A DNA stretch of 64,000 nucleotides. Origin: Streptococcus parasanguinis. GTDB taxonomy: Bacteria; Bacillota; Bacilli; Lactobacillales; Streptococcaceae. Made by a program: the position numbers and the translations under genes. Below are positions 9,178 to 18,235 of this stretch, in pieces (the first letter of the stretch is position 1; every line of letters begins with the position of its first letter). The notes beneath the pieces are model-generated. The model was not told the DNA's origin. It saw nothing but the letters and a program-made list of their open reading frames with translations, and ran no database searches. The stretch spans positions 45,460 to 109,459 of the forward strand of contig CAJJKY010000006.1 in NCBI GenBank assembly GCA_905188195.1. Reading direction: 5' to 3'.

Positions 9178-10911
9178 TTAGTCTACGTTCACGTATTCTT
9201 TTGAAAGTTCAAGCACTTCTTCCATTGTTGAACATTCAGTCAGAGCACGGTTAGCGTATTCTTGCATTTTAGCTGTGTCGAGTTTCTTCATCAAGCTACG
9301 TGTACGAAGGACAGATGTCGCTGACATAGAGAACTCATCCAAGCCCATTCCGACAAGAAGTGGAACAGCAGTTTGGTCACCGGCCATTTCACCACACATA
9401 CCTGCCCATTTGCCTTCAGCGTGAGCCGCTTTGATCACGTTGTTGATCAAACGAAGGATTGATGGGTTATATGGTTGGTAAAGGTATGAAACTTGTTCGT
9501 TCATACGGTCAGCAGCCATTGTGTATTGGATCAAGTCGTTTGTACCAATTGAGAAGAAATCAACTTCTTTAGCAAATTGATCCGCAAGCATTGCTGCAGC
9601 TGGGATTTCAATCATGATCCCTACTTGGATATCGTCTGCAACAGCAACACCTTCCGCAAGCAATTTAGCCTTTTCTTCTTCAAGAATACCTTTAGCTGTA
9701 CGGAACTCAGTCAACAAAGCAACCATTGGGAACATGATCCGCAATTTACCGTGAACAGATGCACGAAGCAAAGCACGCAATTGTGTACGGAACATTTGAT
9801 TACCAGTTTCAGAGATAGAAATACGCAAAGCACGGAAACCTAAGAATGGGTTCATTTCTTTAGGAAGGTCGAAGTAAGGAAGTTCTTTATCCCCACCGAT
9901 ATCCATTGTACGAACAACCACAGGTTTACCATTCATACCTTCAAGAACAGCTTTGTAAGCTTCGTATTGGTCATCTTCTGTAGGGAAGTCTTGAGAATCC
10001 ATGTACAAGAATTCTGTACGGTAAAGACCAACAGCTTCTGCACCATTATCGTTTACACCTTCAACGTCTTTAGGTGTACCGATGTTAGCAGCCAACTCGA
10101 AGTGTTTTCCATCAGCAGTCACTGTTTTCGCATCTTTAAGGAGAGCCCATTCAGCTTTTTGTTTAGCATAAGCTTCACCAGCTGCTTTGAACTCTGCAAT
10201 TTGTTCTTCAGTAGGGTTGATTACTACTTCACCAGTGATCCCTGAAACAGCCAAAACATCGCCATCTTTGACAAGTTCTGTGATGTTATTTGTACCAAGA
10301 ACAGCTGCGATTTCAAGTGTACGAGCCATGATAGCTGAGTGACTGGTACGTCCACCGATATTCGTAACAAAAGCTTTTACATACTTTTTGTTCAACTGTG
10401 CTGTATCAGATGGAGTCAAGTCATGCGCAACCACGATTGCTTCTTCATTGATAGAAGCAGGGTTTGGCAATTTCTTACCAAGCAAGTTGGCAAGGACACG
10501 TTTGGTAACGTCACGAATATCTGCTGCACGTTCTTGCATGTAAGGATTGTCTTCCATTCCTTCAAAGATCGCAATGAACATGTCAGTGACTTCTTTCAAG
10601 CCAGCTTCTGCATTGATTTTTTTCGTACGAATTGTTTCTTTGATCTGACCAATCATTTCAGGGTCAGCAAGAACCATCATATGCGCATCAAAAACTTGCG
10701 CTGCTTCTTCACCAAGGCTTGCTACTGCATTCTCCCGAATAAGAGAAAGCTCGTTTTGTGAAGCTTCAAGAGCTGCATCCAAACGAGCTTCTTCTGCACT
10801 TGTATCTTCGACTGAAACAGTCTCAAATGATAAGTCTGGTTGAATGAGCAAATATGCCTTAGCAACAGCAACACCGTCAGATGCTGCAATTCCTTTTAGC
10901 ATTTTTGTCAT
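9178..10911 (-). CDS. ptsI: PTS enzyme I (phosphoenolpyruvate-protein phosphotransferase)
   Basis: Enzyme I takes the phosphoryl group from phosphoenolpyruvate and passes it to HPr, energising all PTS sugar uptake. The 577-aa protein has the HPr-binding helical domain, the phospho-His domain with GGRTSHSAIMAR (active His about 191), and the PEP-binding barrel. The barrel carries the DFFSIGTNDLIQYT signature and GMCGEMAGD with the catalytic Cys. It starts 4 nt after the ptsH stop and is co-transcribed with it. Confidence 0.98.
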   Translation of the reverse strand: MTKMLKGIAASDGVAVAKAYLLIQPDLSFETVSVEDTSAEEARLDAALEASQNELSLIRENAVASLGEEAAQVFDAHMMVLADPEMIGQIKETIRTKKINAEAGLKEVTDMFIAIFEGMEDNPYMQERAADIRDVTKRVLANLLGKKLPNPASINEEAIVVAHDLTPSDTAQLNKKYVKAFVTNIGGRTSHSAIMARTLEIAAVLGTNNITELVKDGDVLAVSGITGEVVINPTEEQIAEFKAAGEAYAKQKAEWALLKDAKTVTADGKHFELAANIGTPKDVEGVNDNGAEAVGLYRTEFLYMDSQDFPTEDDQYEAYKAVLEGMNGKPVVVRTMDIGGDKELPYFDLPKEMNPFLGFRALRISISETGNQMFRTQLRALLRASVHGKLRIMFPMVALLTEFRTAKGILEEEKAKLLAEGVAVADDIQVGIMIEIPAAAMLADQFAKEVDFFSIGTNDLIQYTMAADRMNEQVSYLYQPYNPSILRLINNVIKAAHAEGKWAGMCGEMAGDQTAVPLLVGMGLDEFSMSATSVLRTRSLMKKLDTAKMQEYANRALTECSTMEEVLELSKEYVNVD

Positions 10912-10915
10912 ATTT

Positions 10916-11179
10916 TTAAGCCAATCCTTCTTTAGTCATTGTTTCTGAGATAGCTGCGATAGCATCATCAGCGTCAGCACCTTCTGCAGAGATTACAACG
11001 TCTGCTCCTTGACCAACACCAAGGCTCATAACACCCATGATTGATTTCAAGTTAACTGATTTACCTTTGTATTCAAGAGTAATATCTGAAGCAAATTTGC
11101 TAGCAGTTTGAACCAACAAAGTTGCTGGACGTGCGTGGATACCTGTTTCTGCCACGATGTGGAAATCTTTAGAAGCCAT
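10916..11179 (-). CDS. ptsH: Phosphocarrier protein HPr
   Basis: This 87-residue HPr has the catalytic His15 in GIHARPAT and the regulatory Ser46 in the LKSIMGV segment. His15~P feeds PTS permeases. Ser46 phosphorylated by HPr kinase is the co-repressor of CcpA, which links this operon to the cre sites at glgB, nagB and arcA in the same window. An AAAGGAGAG ribosome binding site precedes the ATG. Confidence 0.98.
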   Translation of the reverse strand: MASKDFHIVAETGIHARPATLLVQTASKFASDITLEYKGKSVNLKSIMGVMSLGVGQGADVVISAEGADADDAIAAISETMTKEGLA

Positions 11180-11242
11180 AGTTTGACTCTCCTTTTTAAA
11201 AATAGTTTTTGAGTTACCTTTTGATAACCCTTACAATTTGGT

Positions 11243-11271
11243 ATTATATCATCTTTTGAAATTTTTTTCAA
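11243..11271 (-). promoter_or_regulatory. ptsHI promoter
   Basis: Minus-strand TTGAAA (11271-11266), 17-nt spacer, TATAAT (11248-11243). The leader to ptsH is about 60 nt. Confidence 0.8.
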
Positions 11272-11522
11272 GATTTTTATCACTGACTTACAGAAAAAGA
11301 CTGCGAAAAATCCCAATTTAGATACATTTTAAGAAGCACCTGAAGAACAGAGAAAATATCTTTTCAATTTTCTACTATATTATAAGTAACATTTTCCTCC
11401 GCTTTCAATGAAAAGAAGCAACTGAACCACAGGATATTGATTCACCAAAAAATTATAACTAATTAAAGATGCTTTAAAGCCTATTCCTATCCCATTTCTT
11501 CGATTTTCACACTTTTCTCTCA
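11272..11522. other. Intergenic DNA between the divergent ptsH and nrdH control regions
   Basis: No gene, hairpin terminator or clear repeat is visible. It contains one imperfect cre-like sequence near 11394-11407 (a single mismatch to the degenerate consensus) about 120 bp upstream of the ptsH promoter. Confidence 0.4.
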
Positions 11523-11579
11523 CCACAATATATTGTGCTTTGAAAACTCCATTTCATCTCTTTGCACAATATTTAGTTT
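11523..11579. promoter_or_regulatory. Pair of NrdR boxes
   Basis: Box 1 (11523-11538) is CCACAATATATTGTGC, a near-perfect match to the NrdR consensus acaCwAtATaTwGtgt. Box 2 (11564-11579) is GCACAATATTTAGTTT. Starts are 41 bp apart, close to four helical turns, so both boxes face the same side of the DNA. Box 2 ends 7 bp before the -35 of nrdH. NrdR with dATP bound should repress nrdH-nrdE-nrdF from here. Confidence 0.85.
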
Positions 11580-11586
11580 TATTTTG

Positions 11587-11615
11587 TTGACAAGTTGCTG
11601 GATTTTGTTTATACT
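11587..11615 (+). promoter_or_regulatory. nrdH promoter
   Basis: Consensus TTGACA (11587-11592), 17-nt spacer, TATACT (11610-11615), directly downstream of the NrdR boxes. Confidence 0.9.
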
Positions 11616-11654
11616 GTTTACAGATTTATATTTCGATAGGAGAACGGAAAAGAA

Positions 11655-11873
11655 ATGGTAACCATTTATTCAAAAAATAATTGTGTTCAATGCAAAATGA
11701 CCAAGCGATTCCTCGATAGCAATCACGTGGAATATCGCGAAATTAACTTAGATGAACAGCCAGAATTTGTAGAGCATGTTAAAAACCTTGGCTTCAATGC
11801 TGCTCCAGTTATTCAAACACCGGATGAAGTATTTTCTGGTTTTCAACCAGCTAAGTTGAAGAAACTTTCTTAA
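11655..11873 (+). CDS. nrdH: Glutaredoxin-like electron donor NrdH
   Basis: NrdH is the small redoxin that re-reduces class Ib ribonucleotide reductase. The 72-residue protein has the CVQC redox pair at Cys10/Cys13 and the C-terminal FSGFQPAKL segment typical of NrdH. Its start has a purine-rich ribosome binding site (AGGAGAACGG). It is the first gene of nrdHEF; nrdI, needed for the Mn(III)2 cofactor, is not in the window. Confidence 0.95.
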   Translation: MVTIYSKNNCVQCKMTKRFLDSNHVEYREINLDEQPEFVEHVKNLGFNAAPVIQTPDEVFSGFQPAKLKKLS

Positions 11874-11899
11874 TAAACACAGTATTTTGCTTAAATAGG

Positions 11900-11932
11900 G
11901 TCTAGCGTTAGCAACCTAACACTAGACTTTTT
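11900..11932 (+). terminator. Partial terminator between nrdH and nrdE
   Basis: A 12-bp stem with one mismatch (arms GTCTAGCGTTAG and CTAACACTAGAC) and a 4-nt loop is followed by TTTTT. As no promoter of quality is seen between nrdH and nrdE, it probably sets a lower level for nrdE than for nrdH. Confidence 0.7.
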
Positions 11933-11942
11933 ACTTGGAAAG

Positions 11943-11968
11943 AGAGGACTTCTCCTCTTCATTTTTTT
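11943..11968 (+). terminator. Second, weaker hairpin with T tract before nrdE
   Basis: AGAGGA and TCCTCT flank a four-base loop and are followed by TCATTTTTTT. Together with the preceding hairpin it forms two terminator-like structures in the 114-nt nrdH-nrdE gap. Confidence 0.45.
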
Positions 11969-11987
11969 GAACTAGAAAAGGATTATT

Positions 11988-14147
11988 ATGGGATTAAAAT
12001 CTCTTGAAGATGTGACGTATTTTCGTCTTAACAATGAAATCAACCGTCCAGTAAACGGCCAAATCGTGCTTCATAAGGATAAAGAAGCTTTGGATGCATT
12101 CTTTAAAGAAAATGTTGTACCAAATACTAAAGCCTTTGACTCGATTACAGACAAGATTCAGTACCTTCTCGAGCACAATTACATTGAGAGAGCTTTTATC
12201 GAGAAATACCGTCCTGAATTTTTAGAGGAATTGGCCCAATTTATCAAAGACCAAAACTTCCAATTCAAGTCCTTCATGGCGGCCTACAAATTCTATAACC
12301 AATACGCTTTGAAAACAAATGATGGAGAATACTATCTTGAAAGCATGGAAGACCGTGTCTTCTTCAATGCTCTCTATTTTGCAGATGGGAATGAAGCTAT
12401 CGCGCGAGACATCGCAAACGAAATTATCCACCAACGCTACCAACCAGCGACTCCTTCTTTCTTAAACGCTGGACGTGCCCGCCGTGGAGAATTGGTTTCA
12501 TGTTTCTTGATCCAGGTAACCGATGATATGAACGCGATCGGACGTTCCATCAACTCTGCCCTTCAACTTTCACGTATCGGTGGTGGGGTTGGGATTTCCC
12601 TCAGCAACCTTCGTGAAGCTGGAGCACCAATCAAAGGGTATGAAGGAGCCGCTTCTGGGGTCGTACCTGTTATGAAACTCTTTGAAGATAGCTTCTCTTA
12701 CTCTAACCAATTGGGACAACGACAAGGGGCTGGGGTTGTTTACCTCAACGTCTTCCACCCAGACATCATCGCCTTCCTTTCTACTAAGAAGGAAAATGCC
12801 GATGAAAAAGTTCGGGTGAAGACTCTCTCACTTGGTGTCGTCGTGCCAGATAAGTTCTACGAGTTGGCTCGTAAGAATGAAGAGATGTACCTCTTTAGCC
12901 CTTACTCTGTAGAGCGTGAATACGGAGTACCATTCAACTACATCGACATCACTGAAAAATACGATGAGTTGGTTGCTAATCCAAACATCCGCAAGACAAA
13001 AATTAAGGCACGTGATTTGGAAACTGAAATTTCTAAATTGCAACAAGAATCTGGCTATCCCTATGTAGTCAACATCGATACTGCTAACCGGGCCAACCCA
13101 GTTGATGGGAAAATCATCATGAGTAACTTGTGTTCAGAGATCCTACAGGTTCAAGAACCAAGCTTGATCAACGATGCCCAAGAATTTGTCCAAATGGGAA
13201 CAGACGTCTCATGTAACCTTGGTTCAACCAACGTAGTTAACATGATGACTTCACCTGATTTTGGTCGTTCGATTCGTGCCATGGTTCGTGCTTTGACCTT
13301 CGTTACAGATAGCTCTCATATCGTGGCCGTTCCAACTATTGACCACGGAAACAAACTGGCGCATTCGTTCGGACTTGGAGCTATGGGACTTCACAGCTAC
13401 CTTGCGCAACAATTGATTGAATACGGATCACCTGAGTCTGTTGAGTTTACAAGTATCTACTTCATGCTCATGAACTACTGGACTCTCGTAGAATCAAATA
13501 ACATTGCGCGCGAACGGGGTGTTACCTTCCACAACTTCGAAAAATCTGATTATGCCAACGGTACTTACTTTGATAAGTACACGACTGGAGAATTTGTACC
13601 AAAATCTGATCGCGTCAAAGAACTCTTTAAAGATATCTTTATCCCAAGTGCTGATGATTGGGCAGAACTGCGTGCTAAAGTTCAAGCAGATGGTCTTTAC
13701 CACCAAAACCGCCTAGCTGTCGCACCAAATGGATCTATCAGTTACATCAATGACGTATCTGCTTCAATCCACCCAATTACACAACGGATTGAAGAACGCC
13801 AAGAGAAAAAGATCGGTAAGATCTACTACCCTGCAGCAGGATTGTCAACGGAAACGATTCCTTACTACACTTCTGCCTACGACATGGATATGCGAAAAGT
13901 CATCGATGTCTATGCTGCCGCAACTGAGCATGTAGACCAAGGTCTTTCACTGACTCTCTTTATGCGCAGCGATATTCCAAAGGGTCTTTACGAATGGAAA
14001 ACTGAAAACAAACAAACCACTCGTGACTTGTCTATCCTTCGGAACTACGCCTTTAACAAGGGTATCAAGTCTATCTACTACGTCCGTACCTTTACAGATG
14101 ATGGTGGAGAAGTTGGCGCCAACCAATGTGAAAGCTGTGTCATCTAA
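11988..14147 (+). CDS. nrdE: Class Ib ribonucleotide reductase, large (alpha) subunit
   Basis: NrdE reduces ribonucleoside diphosphates to deoxy forms using a thiyl radical. The 719-aa protein matches the family length. It contains the first redox cysteine in ELVSCFLIQV, the allosteric-site SRIGGG segment, the MSNLCSEI cysteine, and the C-terminal CESCVI pair that exchanges electrons with NrdH. AAAGGA precedes the ATG. It lacks an extended N-terminal ATP cone, as usual for class Ib enzymes, so overall control rests largely on NrdR. Confidence 0.97.
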   Translation: MGLKSLEDVTYFRLNNEINRPVNGQIVLHKDKEALDAFFKENVVPNTKAFDSITDKIQYLLEHNYIERAFIEKYRPEFLEELAQFIKDQNFQFKSFMAAYKFYNQYALKTNDGEYYLESMEDRVFFNALYFADGNEAIARDIANEIIHQRYQPATPSFLNAGRARRGELVSCFLIQVTDDMNAIGRSINSALQLSRIGGGVGISLSNLREAGAPIKGYEGAASGVVPVMKLFEDSFSYSNQLGQRQGAGVVYLNVFHPDIIAFLSTKKENADEKVRVKTLSLGVVVPDKFYELARKNEEMYLFSPYSVEREYGVPFNYIDITEKYDELVANPNIRKTKIKARDLETEISKLQQESGYPYVVNIDTANRANPVDGKIIMSNLCSEILQVQEPSLINDAQEFVQMGTDVSCNLGSTNVVNMMTSPDFGRSIRAMVRALTFVTDSSHIVAVPTIDHGNKLAHSFGLGAMGLHSYLAQQLIEYGSPESVEFTSIYFMLMNYWTLVESNNIARERGVTFHNFEKSDYANGTYFDKYTTGEFVPKSDRVKELFKDIFIPSADDWAELRAKVQADGLYHQNRLAVAPNGSISYINDVSASIHPITQRIEERQEKKIGKIYYPAAGLSTETIPYYTSAYDMDMRKVIDVYAAATEHVDQGLSLTLFMRSDIPKGLYEWKTENKQTTRDLSILRNYAFNKGIKSIYYVRTFTDDGGEVGANQCESCVI

Positions 14148-14170
14148 TCCGCTATCCTAGATAGCTATCA

Positions 14171-14192
14171 AAAGTCGGTTCGCCGACTTTTT
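14171..14192 (+). terminator. Terminator between nrdE and nrdF
   Basis: AAAGTCGG and CCGACTTT flank a TTCG tetraloop and are followed by a short T tract, 24 nt after nrdE. Confidence 0.8.
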
Positions 14193-14213
14193 GTGCGGTA
14201 TTCTATCAATTTA

Positions 14214-14222
14214 TGGTAGAAT
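14214..14222 (+). promoter_or_regulatory. Extended -10 promoter of nrdF
   Basis: TGG-TAGAAT forms an extended -10 box about 38 nt before the nrdF ATG and just after the nrdE terminator. This could give nrdF its own transcript. Confidence 0.5.
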
Positions 14223-14260
14223 AGTAACGATTGAATGAATTGAAAAAGAAAGTGATGCAA

Positions 14261-15220
14261 ATGGAAACATACTACAAAGCCATTAACTGGAATGCGATCG
14301 AAGATGTCATCGATAAATCGACCTGGGAAAAACTGACAGAGCAATTCTGGTTGGATACACGTATCCCTTTGTCAAACGACTTGGATGACTGGAGAAAGTT
14401 GTCGAATAAAGAAAAAGACCTAGTTGGTAAAGTCTTTGGGGGATTGACCCTTCTAGATACCATGCAATCTGAAACAGGTGTTCAAGCTCTTCGTGCGGAT
14501 ATTCGTACTCCCCATGAAGAAGCTGTCTTTAACAACATCCAATTTATGGAATCAGTCCATGCTAAGTCATACTCTTCTATCTTTTCGACCTTGAATACCA
14601 AGTCAGAAATCGAAGAGATTTTCGAATGGACCAACACCAATCCTTTCCTTCAAAGGAAGGCAGAAATCATCAACGAAATCTACCTCAATGGAACCCCTCT
14701 TGAAAAGAAAGTCGCCAGTGTTTTCCTTGAGACCTTCCTCTTCTACTCTGGTTTCTTCACACCTCTCTACTATCTTGGAAACAACAAATTGGCCAACGTA
14801 GCTGAAATCATCAAGTTGATCATTCGGGACGAATCAGTTCACGGAACCTATATCGGCTACAAGTTCCAACTTGGATTTAACGAATTACCAGAAGAAGAAC
14901 AAGAAAAACTCAAAGAGTGGATGTATGATCTTCTCTACACCCTCTATGAAAACGAAGAAGGCTACACAGAGAGCCTCTATGACGGTGTGGGCTGGACTGA
15001 GGAAGTCAAGACCTTCCTTCGCTACAACGCCAATAAAGCCCTCATGAACTTGGGACAAGATCCGCTTTTCCCAGACTCAGCAGATGACGTTAACCCAATC
15101 GTCATGAACGGAATCTCAACCGGTACCTCTAACCACGACTTCTTCTCTCAAGTCGGAAATGGTTACCTTCTCGGTGAAGTAGAAGCCATGCAGGATGACG
15201 ATTATAACTACGGACTATAA
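14261..15220 (+). CDS. nrdF: Class Ib ribonucleotide reductase, small (beta) subunit
   Basis: NrdF carries the dimanganese/diiron-tyrosyl radical that starts NrdE chemistry. The 319-residue protein begins METYYKAINW, the usual NrdF N-terminus; an in-frame ATG at 14231 exists but has no ribosome binding site. Metal ligands are seen in MESVHAKSYS (Glu-x-x-His and the nearby Tyr) and in IRDESVHGTY. It has its own upstream terminator and extended -10 box, so it can be expressed apart from nrdE. Confidence 0.96.
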   Translation: METYYKAINWNAIEDVIDKSTWEKLTEQFWLDTRIPLSNDLDDWRKLSNKEKDLVGKVFGGLTLLDTMQSETGVQALRADIRTPHEEAVFNNIQFMESVHAKSYSSIFSTLNTKSEIEEIFEWTNTNPFLQRKAEIINEIYLNGTPLEKKVASVFLETFLFYSGFFTPLYYLGNNKLANVAEIIKLIIRDESVHGTYIGYKFQLGFNELPEEEQEKLKEWMYDLLYTLYENEEGYTESLYDGVGWTEEVKTFLRYNANKALMNLGQDPLFPDSADDVNPIVMNGISTGTSNHDFFSQVGNGYLLGEVEAMQDDDYNYGL

Positions 15221-15223
15221 GAC

Positions 15224-15251
15224 AAAAACCTTTCCAGACGGAAAGGTTTTT
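15224..15251 (+). terminator. nrdF terminator, left member of a direct duplication
   Basis: CCTTTCC, AGAC loop, GGAAAGG with flanking A and T tracts. The identical 26-bp sequence recurs at 15490-15515 on the far side of the structured repeat. Confidence 0.9.
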
Positions 15252-15489
15252 AAATATAGACAACCTATTGTTTTACATAAAACAGATAGATGATTTTCAA
15301 AAAATGACTTTTATTTTTTGAAGATTAAAAACTTTCCGCCGTGAGAAAAGTGTTAGAAACAATCATGTTTCTAGCACTCGGGAGTTTTGGAACCTTAGGT
15401 CCAAAACTAAGTCATGGAACTTCTTTGAAGTTCGCTGACGTCCGTACTCACCTAAGGAAAGTTTTTTAGAAGACTTTATCTTCAATCTG
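15252..15489 (+). repeat. Structured intergenic repeat, copy 1 (short form, 238 bp)
   Basis: It shares its ends (AAATATAGACAA at the left, TTCAATCTG at the right) and two inner conserved blocks with copy 2 at 29697-30114. The long-range helix AAAACTTTCC (15328-15337) pairs with GGAAAGTTTT (15456-15465), and GTGAG (15341-15345) pairs with CTCAC (15447-15451). Inside are hairpins at 15350-15377, 15383-15408 and 15417-15433. The arms differ from copy 2 while remaining paired. It contains no open reading frame of note and lies between convergent nrdF and alaS. Confidence 0.8.
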
Positions 15490-15517
15490 AAACCTTTCCA
15501 GACGGAAAGGTTTTTTT
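15490..15517 (+). terminator. Duplicate of the nrdF terminator, right of the repeat
   Basis: The 26-bp copy of the 15226-15251 sequence is followed here by two more T residues. On the minus strand its T tract is poor, so it is oriented as a + strand terminator. Confidence 0.85.
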
Positions 15518-15553
15518 GTTGCAATCTTTTTCTAATTGGATCTGCTTCTTTTT

Positions 15554-15584
15554 GAAAAAAGAGGTTGGACAAACATCCAACCTC
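15554..15584 (-). terminator. alaS terminator
   Basis: GAGGTTGGA and TCCAACCTC form a 9-bp stem with a T tract on the minus strand, 8 nt after the alaS stop codon. Confidence 0.9.
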
Positions 15585-15592
15585 TCCGATGA

Positions 15593-18211
15593 TTACAATT
15601 TACCTGCTACAGCATCCAACAATTCTTGGATCTTCGCTTGGTTGCTTCCTCCTGCCATGGCCATGTCTGGTTTACCACCACCACGTCCATCGACGATTGG
15701 AGCCAATTCTTTGATCACATTACCTGCATGGACCTCTTTTGTCTTGCTGGCTACAAGGACATTGACCTTGTCACCGATGGCTGCGACAAGAACAAGCACA
15801 TCAGAGTAGTCTTTTTGTTTCCAGTTATCCGCAAAGGTACGAAGGGCACCTGCATCTGATACAGAAACTTGGCTAGCAATGTAACGGTGTTCATTTGCTT
15901 CTTGAACATTCTTGAAGACATCACCTGCTGCCGCTGCTGCTGCTTTTTCCTTCAATTCTGCATTTTCTTTTTGCAACTGACGGAGTTGCTCTTGAAGTCC
16001 TTCCACCTTGTGAGGAACTTCTTTGAGTTGAGGTGCTTTCAAGGTTGCTGCGACTGCTTTCAGAGCATCTTCTTGTTCACGATAAGCTTCAAAGGCTTCC
16101 TTACCAGTCACTGCCAAGATACGACGAGTTCCTGATCCGATACCTTCTTCTTTGACAATCTTGAAGAGTCCAATTTCAGAAGTATTGCCTACGTGGGTAC
16201 CACCACAGAGCTCAACAGAGTAGTCCCCGATAGTGACTACGCGAACTTCCTTACCGTATTTCTCACCAAAGAGGGCCATAGCTCCCATTTCTTTAGCAGT
16301 ATCGATATCTGTTTCAATCGTTTCGACTGCGATCGCTTCCCAAATCTTTTCATTGACTTGTTGCTCAATAGCACGCAATTCTTCTGGAGTCACGGCTTGG
16401 AAGTGGGTAAAGTCAAAGCGAAGGAATTCTACTTCGTTAAGAGATCCTGCTTGGGTTGCATGGTTACCAAGGATATTGTGAAGAGCCGCATGGAGCAAGT
16501 GAGTCGCAGTGTGGTTCTTCATGACACGATGACGACGATTGGTATCGATAGCCAAGGTGTATTCTTGGTTCAAGGCAAGAGGAGCAAGAACTTCAACCGT
16601 ATGGAGTGGTTGTCCATTTGGTGCTTTTTGAACATCTGTCACCGTCGCTACGACGTTTCCTGCAGCATCCAAGATTTGACCATGGTCCGCAACTTGTCCA
16701 CCCATTTCAGCGTAGAATGGAGTTTCTGCAAAGATCAGTGATGCAGTTCCTTCTGAAACAGCCTCTACTTCTGCATTGTCCGCTACGATAGCCACCAACT
16801 TAGAAGGCAATTGGCTAGCATTGTAGTTGAAGCTACTTTCAACTGTAATGTTTTGAAGGGTTTCATTTTGCATCCCCATAGATCCACCTTTGACAGCAGA
16901 TGCACGCGCACGTTCTTGTTGTTCCTTCATGGCTGCTTCAAAACCTTCACGATCGACTGTCATTCCAGCTTCTTCAGCGATTTCTTCTGTCAATTCTACT
17001 GGGAATCCGTATGTATCATAAAGTTTAAAGACATCTTGACCAGCAATCACTGTTTGACCTTTGGCTTTCAAGTCTTCAACGATGGTTTGGGCAAAGTGTT
17101 GACCAGAATTCAAAGTACGAGCAAATGACTCTTCTTCACTCTTGATAATTTTTTCGATAAAGTCTTGTTTTTCAAGTACTTCTGGGTAGTAACTTTCCAT
17201 GATCTTCCCAACGGTTGGAACCAATTTATACAAGAAGGTTCCTTCAATCCCCAATTTTTGTCCATGCATGGAAGCACGACGGAGGAGACGACGAAGAACG
17301 TAACCGCGTCCTTCATTACCTGGAAGAGCCCCATCACCAATCGCAAATGAAAGCGAACGGATGTGGTCAGCAATCACCTTGAAGCTCATGTTATCGCCAT
17401 CTGGATCATAGGTCTTACCAGACATCTTTTCCACTTCACGGATGATTGGCATGAAGAGGTCTGTTTCAAAGTTGGTCTTCGCTCCTTGGATAACGGCTAC
17501 CAAACGTTCCAAACCAGCGCCCGTATCAATGTTCTTGTGTGGCAATTCCTTGTATTCGCTACGAGGAACAGCAGGGTCTGCGTTAAATTGTGACAAGACA
17601 ATGTTCCAGATTTCGATGTAACGGTCGTTTTCGATATCTTCTGCAAGCAGACGAAGACCGATATTTTCAGGGTCAAAGGCTTCTCCACGGTCAAAGAAGA
17701 TTTCTGTATCTGGTCCAGAAGGCCCTGCACCGATTTCCCAGAAGTTGTCTTCGATTGGGATCAAGTGACTTGGATCTACCCCAACAGCGATCCAACGGTT
17801 GTATGAATCCTTGTCGTCAGGATAATAGGTCATGTAAAGTTTGTCTTTAGGGAAATCAAACCATTCCGGACTTGTCAAAAGCTCATAAGCCCAGGTAATG
17901 GCTTCATCACGGAAGTAATCTCCGATAGAGAAGTTCCCCAACATTTCAAACATGGTATGGTGACGGGCAGTCTTCCCCACGTTTTCGATATCGTTGGTAC
18001 GGATAGCTTTTTGGGCATTGGTAATCCGTGGGTTTTCAGGTTTGATGGTTCCATCGAAGTATTTCTTAAGAGTGGCAACCCCTGAGTTGATCCACAAAAG
18101 CGTTGGGTCGTTTACTGGAACCAAGCTAACAGATGGTTCTACTGAGTGGCCTTTGCTTGCCCAGAAATCAAGCCACATTTGACGGACTTGTGCACTAGAT
18201 AATTGTTTCAT
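15593..18211 (-). CDS. alaS: Alanyl-tRNA synthetase
   Basis: AlaRS charges tRNA-Ala. The 872-residue protein has the class II catalytic domain at the N-terminus (VNDPTLLWINSGV). It also has the editing domain with HTATHLLH and the zinc-type ELCGGTHV motif, and a C-terminal domain ending in a DHHA1-like GRGGGKPDMAMAG segment. The ribosome binding site is GGAGAAAAAT. It follows the LURP-like gene by 24 nt and is expected to be controlled by the alanine T-box upstream of that gene. Confidence 0.98.
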   Translation of the reverse strand: MKQLSSAQVRQMWLDFWASKGHSVEPSVSLVPVNDPTLLWINSGVATLKKYFDGTIKPENPRITNAQKAIRTNDIENVGKTARHHTMFEMLGNFSIGDYFRDEAITWAYELLTSPEWFDFPKDKLYMTYYPDDKDSYNRWIAVGVDPSHLIPIEDNFWEIGAGPSGPDTEIFFDRGEAFDPENIGLRLLAEDIENDRYIEIWNIVLSQFNADPAVPRSEYKELPHKNIDTGAGLERLVAVIQGAKTNFETDLFMPIIREVEKMSGKTYDPDGDNMSFKVIADHIRSLSFAIGDGALPGNEGRGYVLRRLLRRASMHGQKLGIEGTFLYKLVPTVGKIMESYYPEVLEKQDFIEKIIKSEEESFARTLNSGQHFAQTIVEDLKAKGQTVIAGQDVFKLYDTYGFPVELTEEIAEEAGMTVDREGFEAAMKEQQERARASAVKGGSMGMQNETLQNITVESSFNYNASQLPSKLVAIVADNAEVEAVSEGTASLIFAETPFYAEMGGQVADHGQILDAAGNVVATVTDVQKAPNGQPLHTVEVLAPLALNQEYTLAIDTNRRHRVMKNHTATHLLHAALHNILGNHATQAGSLNEVEFLRFDFTHFQAVTPEELRAIEQQVNEKIWEAIAVETIETDIDTAKEMGAMALFGEKYGKEVRVVTIGDYSVELCGGTHVGNTSEIGLFKIVKEEGIGSGTRRILAVTGKEAFEAYREQEDALKAVAATLKAPQLKEVPHKVEGLQEQLRQLQKENAELKEKAAAAAAGDVFKNVQEANEHRYIASQVSVSDAGALRTFADNWKQKDYSDVLVLVAAIGDKVNVLVASKTKEVHAGNVIKELAPIVDGRGGGKPDMAMAGGSNQAKIQELLDAVAGKL

Positions 18212-18235
18212 ATTTTTCTCCTAATTTTTTTAAGC

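Noticed and set aside
11394..11407. cre-like sequence upstream of ptsH
   Set aside because: One mismatch at a conserved C and about 120 bp from the promoter; not strong enough to list as a site.
16193..16741. 182-codon open frame on the + strand
   Set aside because: Fully antisense within alaS, no ribosome binding site or promoter; alaS is unambiguous on the other strand.
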